Assembly (NCBI GenBank): GCA_965220415.1
Contig: OZ244829.1
Span: 2,914,001-2,978,000, forward strand
Direction of reading: 5' to 3'
Source: JAJDTR01 sp965220415
GTDB taxonomy: Bacteria > Poribacteria > WGA-4E > JAJDTR01
DNA: 64,000 nucleotides
Positions 63,415 to 64,000 of this stretch are shown piece after piece; the stretch's first letter is position 1, and every line of letters starts with the position of its first letter. The position numbers and the translations under genes are program-made. Below the pieces are notes generated by a model that saw nothing but the letters and a program-made list of their open reading frames with translations, had not been told where the DNA came from and searched no databases.

Positions 63415-64000
63415 TCCTGTAGATATTTCGTATAGCCTCAGCTTGGGATGTGAACTCGAAAAACTGTTACTGCGCTAAAAATATACTATACGCTAGTTAA
63501 GTTAATCAACCCCAAAAAAATTCAATCGCAATAAAGGCACGAGACTGTAGTTCTGTAGGGCGTGATCGAGGGAGTGAATAGCGTGGGGGATAGAGATTTT
63601 TCCTCGCCCATTGATCGATGTGCTTTGGCAGACTCAAACCAGGCGGGTTGAGCGCAGATCTGGTCCGAGATTCATATTTCGACACCATAACGTCTCGTTT
63701 CGAAAATCGACCCACAGAAGTCCGTATTCGTCGAGGATGTGTGGCCAAAGGATTGGGAAACCCAACCCCTACGGAGAACCATGCGTGCATACATGCGTCT
63801 CGATTATTTGGTTGCTACGAAATGTCCGCAGATCCAATCACTAAACACCTACTCCGTTAGAGTCTGTTTGAATAATCGGTAGCAAGGCCATTTTTGGTTA
63901 TTTGTAGACAGGTTTTTCATGTTCTTAATTTTGTCTCTCAAGTAACACTATCTAGCAATACACCACATGGCGCTCCGCTGGAGCGCGGAAATTTGGACAC
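63415..64000. repeat. Terminal intergenic region with a 35-bp element and array-repeat end
   Basis: No gene is supported. A 35-bp element (63565-63599) splits a GTAGGGCG hairpin that resumes as CCTCGCCC. The window ends in a minus-oriented copy of the IS-associated repeat (from about 63938; AAGTAACAC, then hairpin GCGCTCC-GCT-GGAGCGC). Confidence 0.6.

Noticed and set aside
63506..63790. 94-codon minus-strand frame near the window end
   Set aside because: It is read from hairpin and 35-bp repeat DNA; no coding signs.

Overview
The window is about 64 kb of a moderately GC-rich bacterial genome that looks like Candidatus Poribacteria or a close relative. This rests on the C-terminal module NYPNPFNPETWIPYHLA shared by several secreted proteins, on the expansion of eukaryote-like repeat proteins (WD40, ankyrin, LRR, cohesin/dockerin), and on the extreme load of short intergenic repeats. 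The taxonomic call is an inference from protein style; there is no rRNA in the window. Nearly every gene lies on the minus strand.

Layout. Positions 1-5700 hold housekeeping genes: two polyamine-type ABC permeases (potC, potB), a zinc-ribbon protein, a rhodanese/E1-like MoeB-ThiF protein with an in-frame TGA at its catalytic cysteine position (probable selenocysteine), and a malate/lactate dehydrogenase-family enzyme. Positions 6442-36440 form a cluster of eleven secreted WD40-family genes, two of them frameshifted. One is a 1230-residue metzincin-WD40-LRR-Ig-dockerin protein. Intact family members carry about 14 WD repeats, enough for two seven-bladed propellers, with optional cohesin, dockerin and FlgD/T9SS-like C-terminal modules. 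Positions 37086-44272 hold a Gfo/Idh/MocA oxidoreductase, an ankyrin protein on the plus strand, a TIM-barrel sugar isomerase and a penicillin-acylase-family Ntn hydrolase. Positions 44993-51746 hold two further WD40 paralogues flanking an IS110-family element set in a tandem repeat array. Positions 52273-53138 are a small AT-richer islet with a retropepsin-like protease. Positions 53266-63414 hold a phosphodiesterase-superfamily enzyme, an orphan TPP-binding subunit, a REP-associated tyrosine transposase (RAYT), acetyl-CoA synthetase, a CPBP membrane protein, a small membrane protein and a phage/plasmid-type primase-helicase.

Intergenic DNA is a mosaic of at least five repeat classes. They are: GTAG-headed hairpins of many families (REP-like); a roughly 35-bp element (head TCAANNGANNGAATA, tail GCGATAGAGATCCC) that sits cleanly inside the loops of those hairpins and inside its own copies up to four deep; degenerate 7-bp tandem repeats (CACTGGC type) at the 3' ends of many genes; degenerate 8-bp polypyrimidine repeats (TCTTCCCG type); and a longer unit of roughly 160 bp around the IS110 copy. 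The RAYT gene lies among paired inverted hairpins, several of them split by the 35-bp element.

The most unusual signals are the self-nesting 35-bp element, with direct before/after copies; the TGA codon at the E1 catalytic cysteine with a SECIS-like hairpin; and an orphan IS110 left end, the possible bridge-RNA region, 13 kb from the complete IS. No CRISPR array, rRNA or tRNA was recognised.
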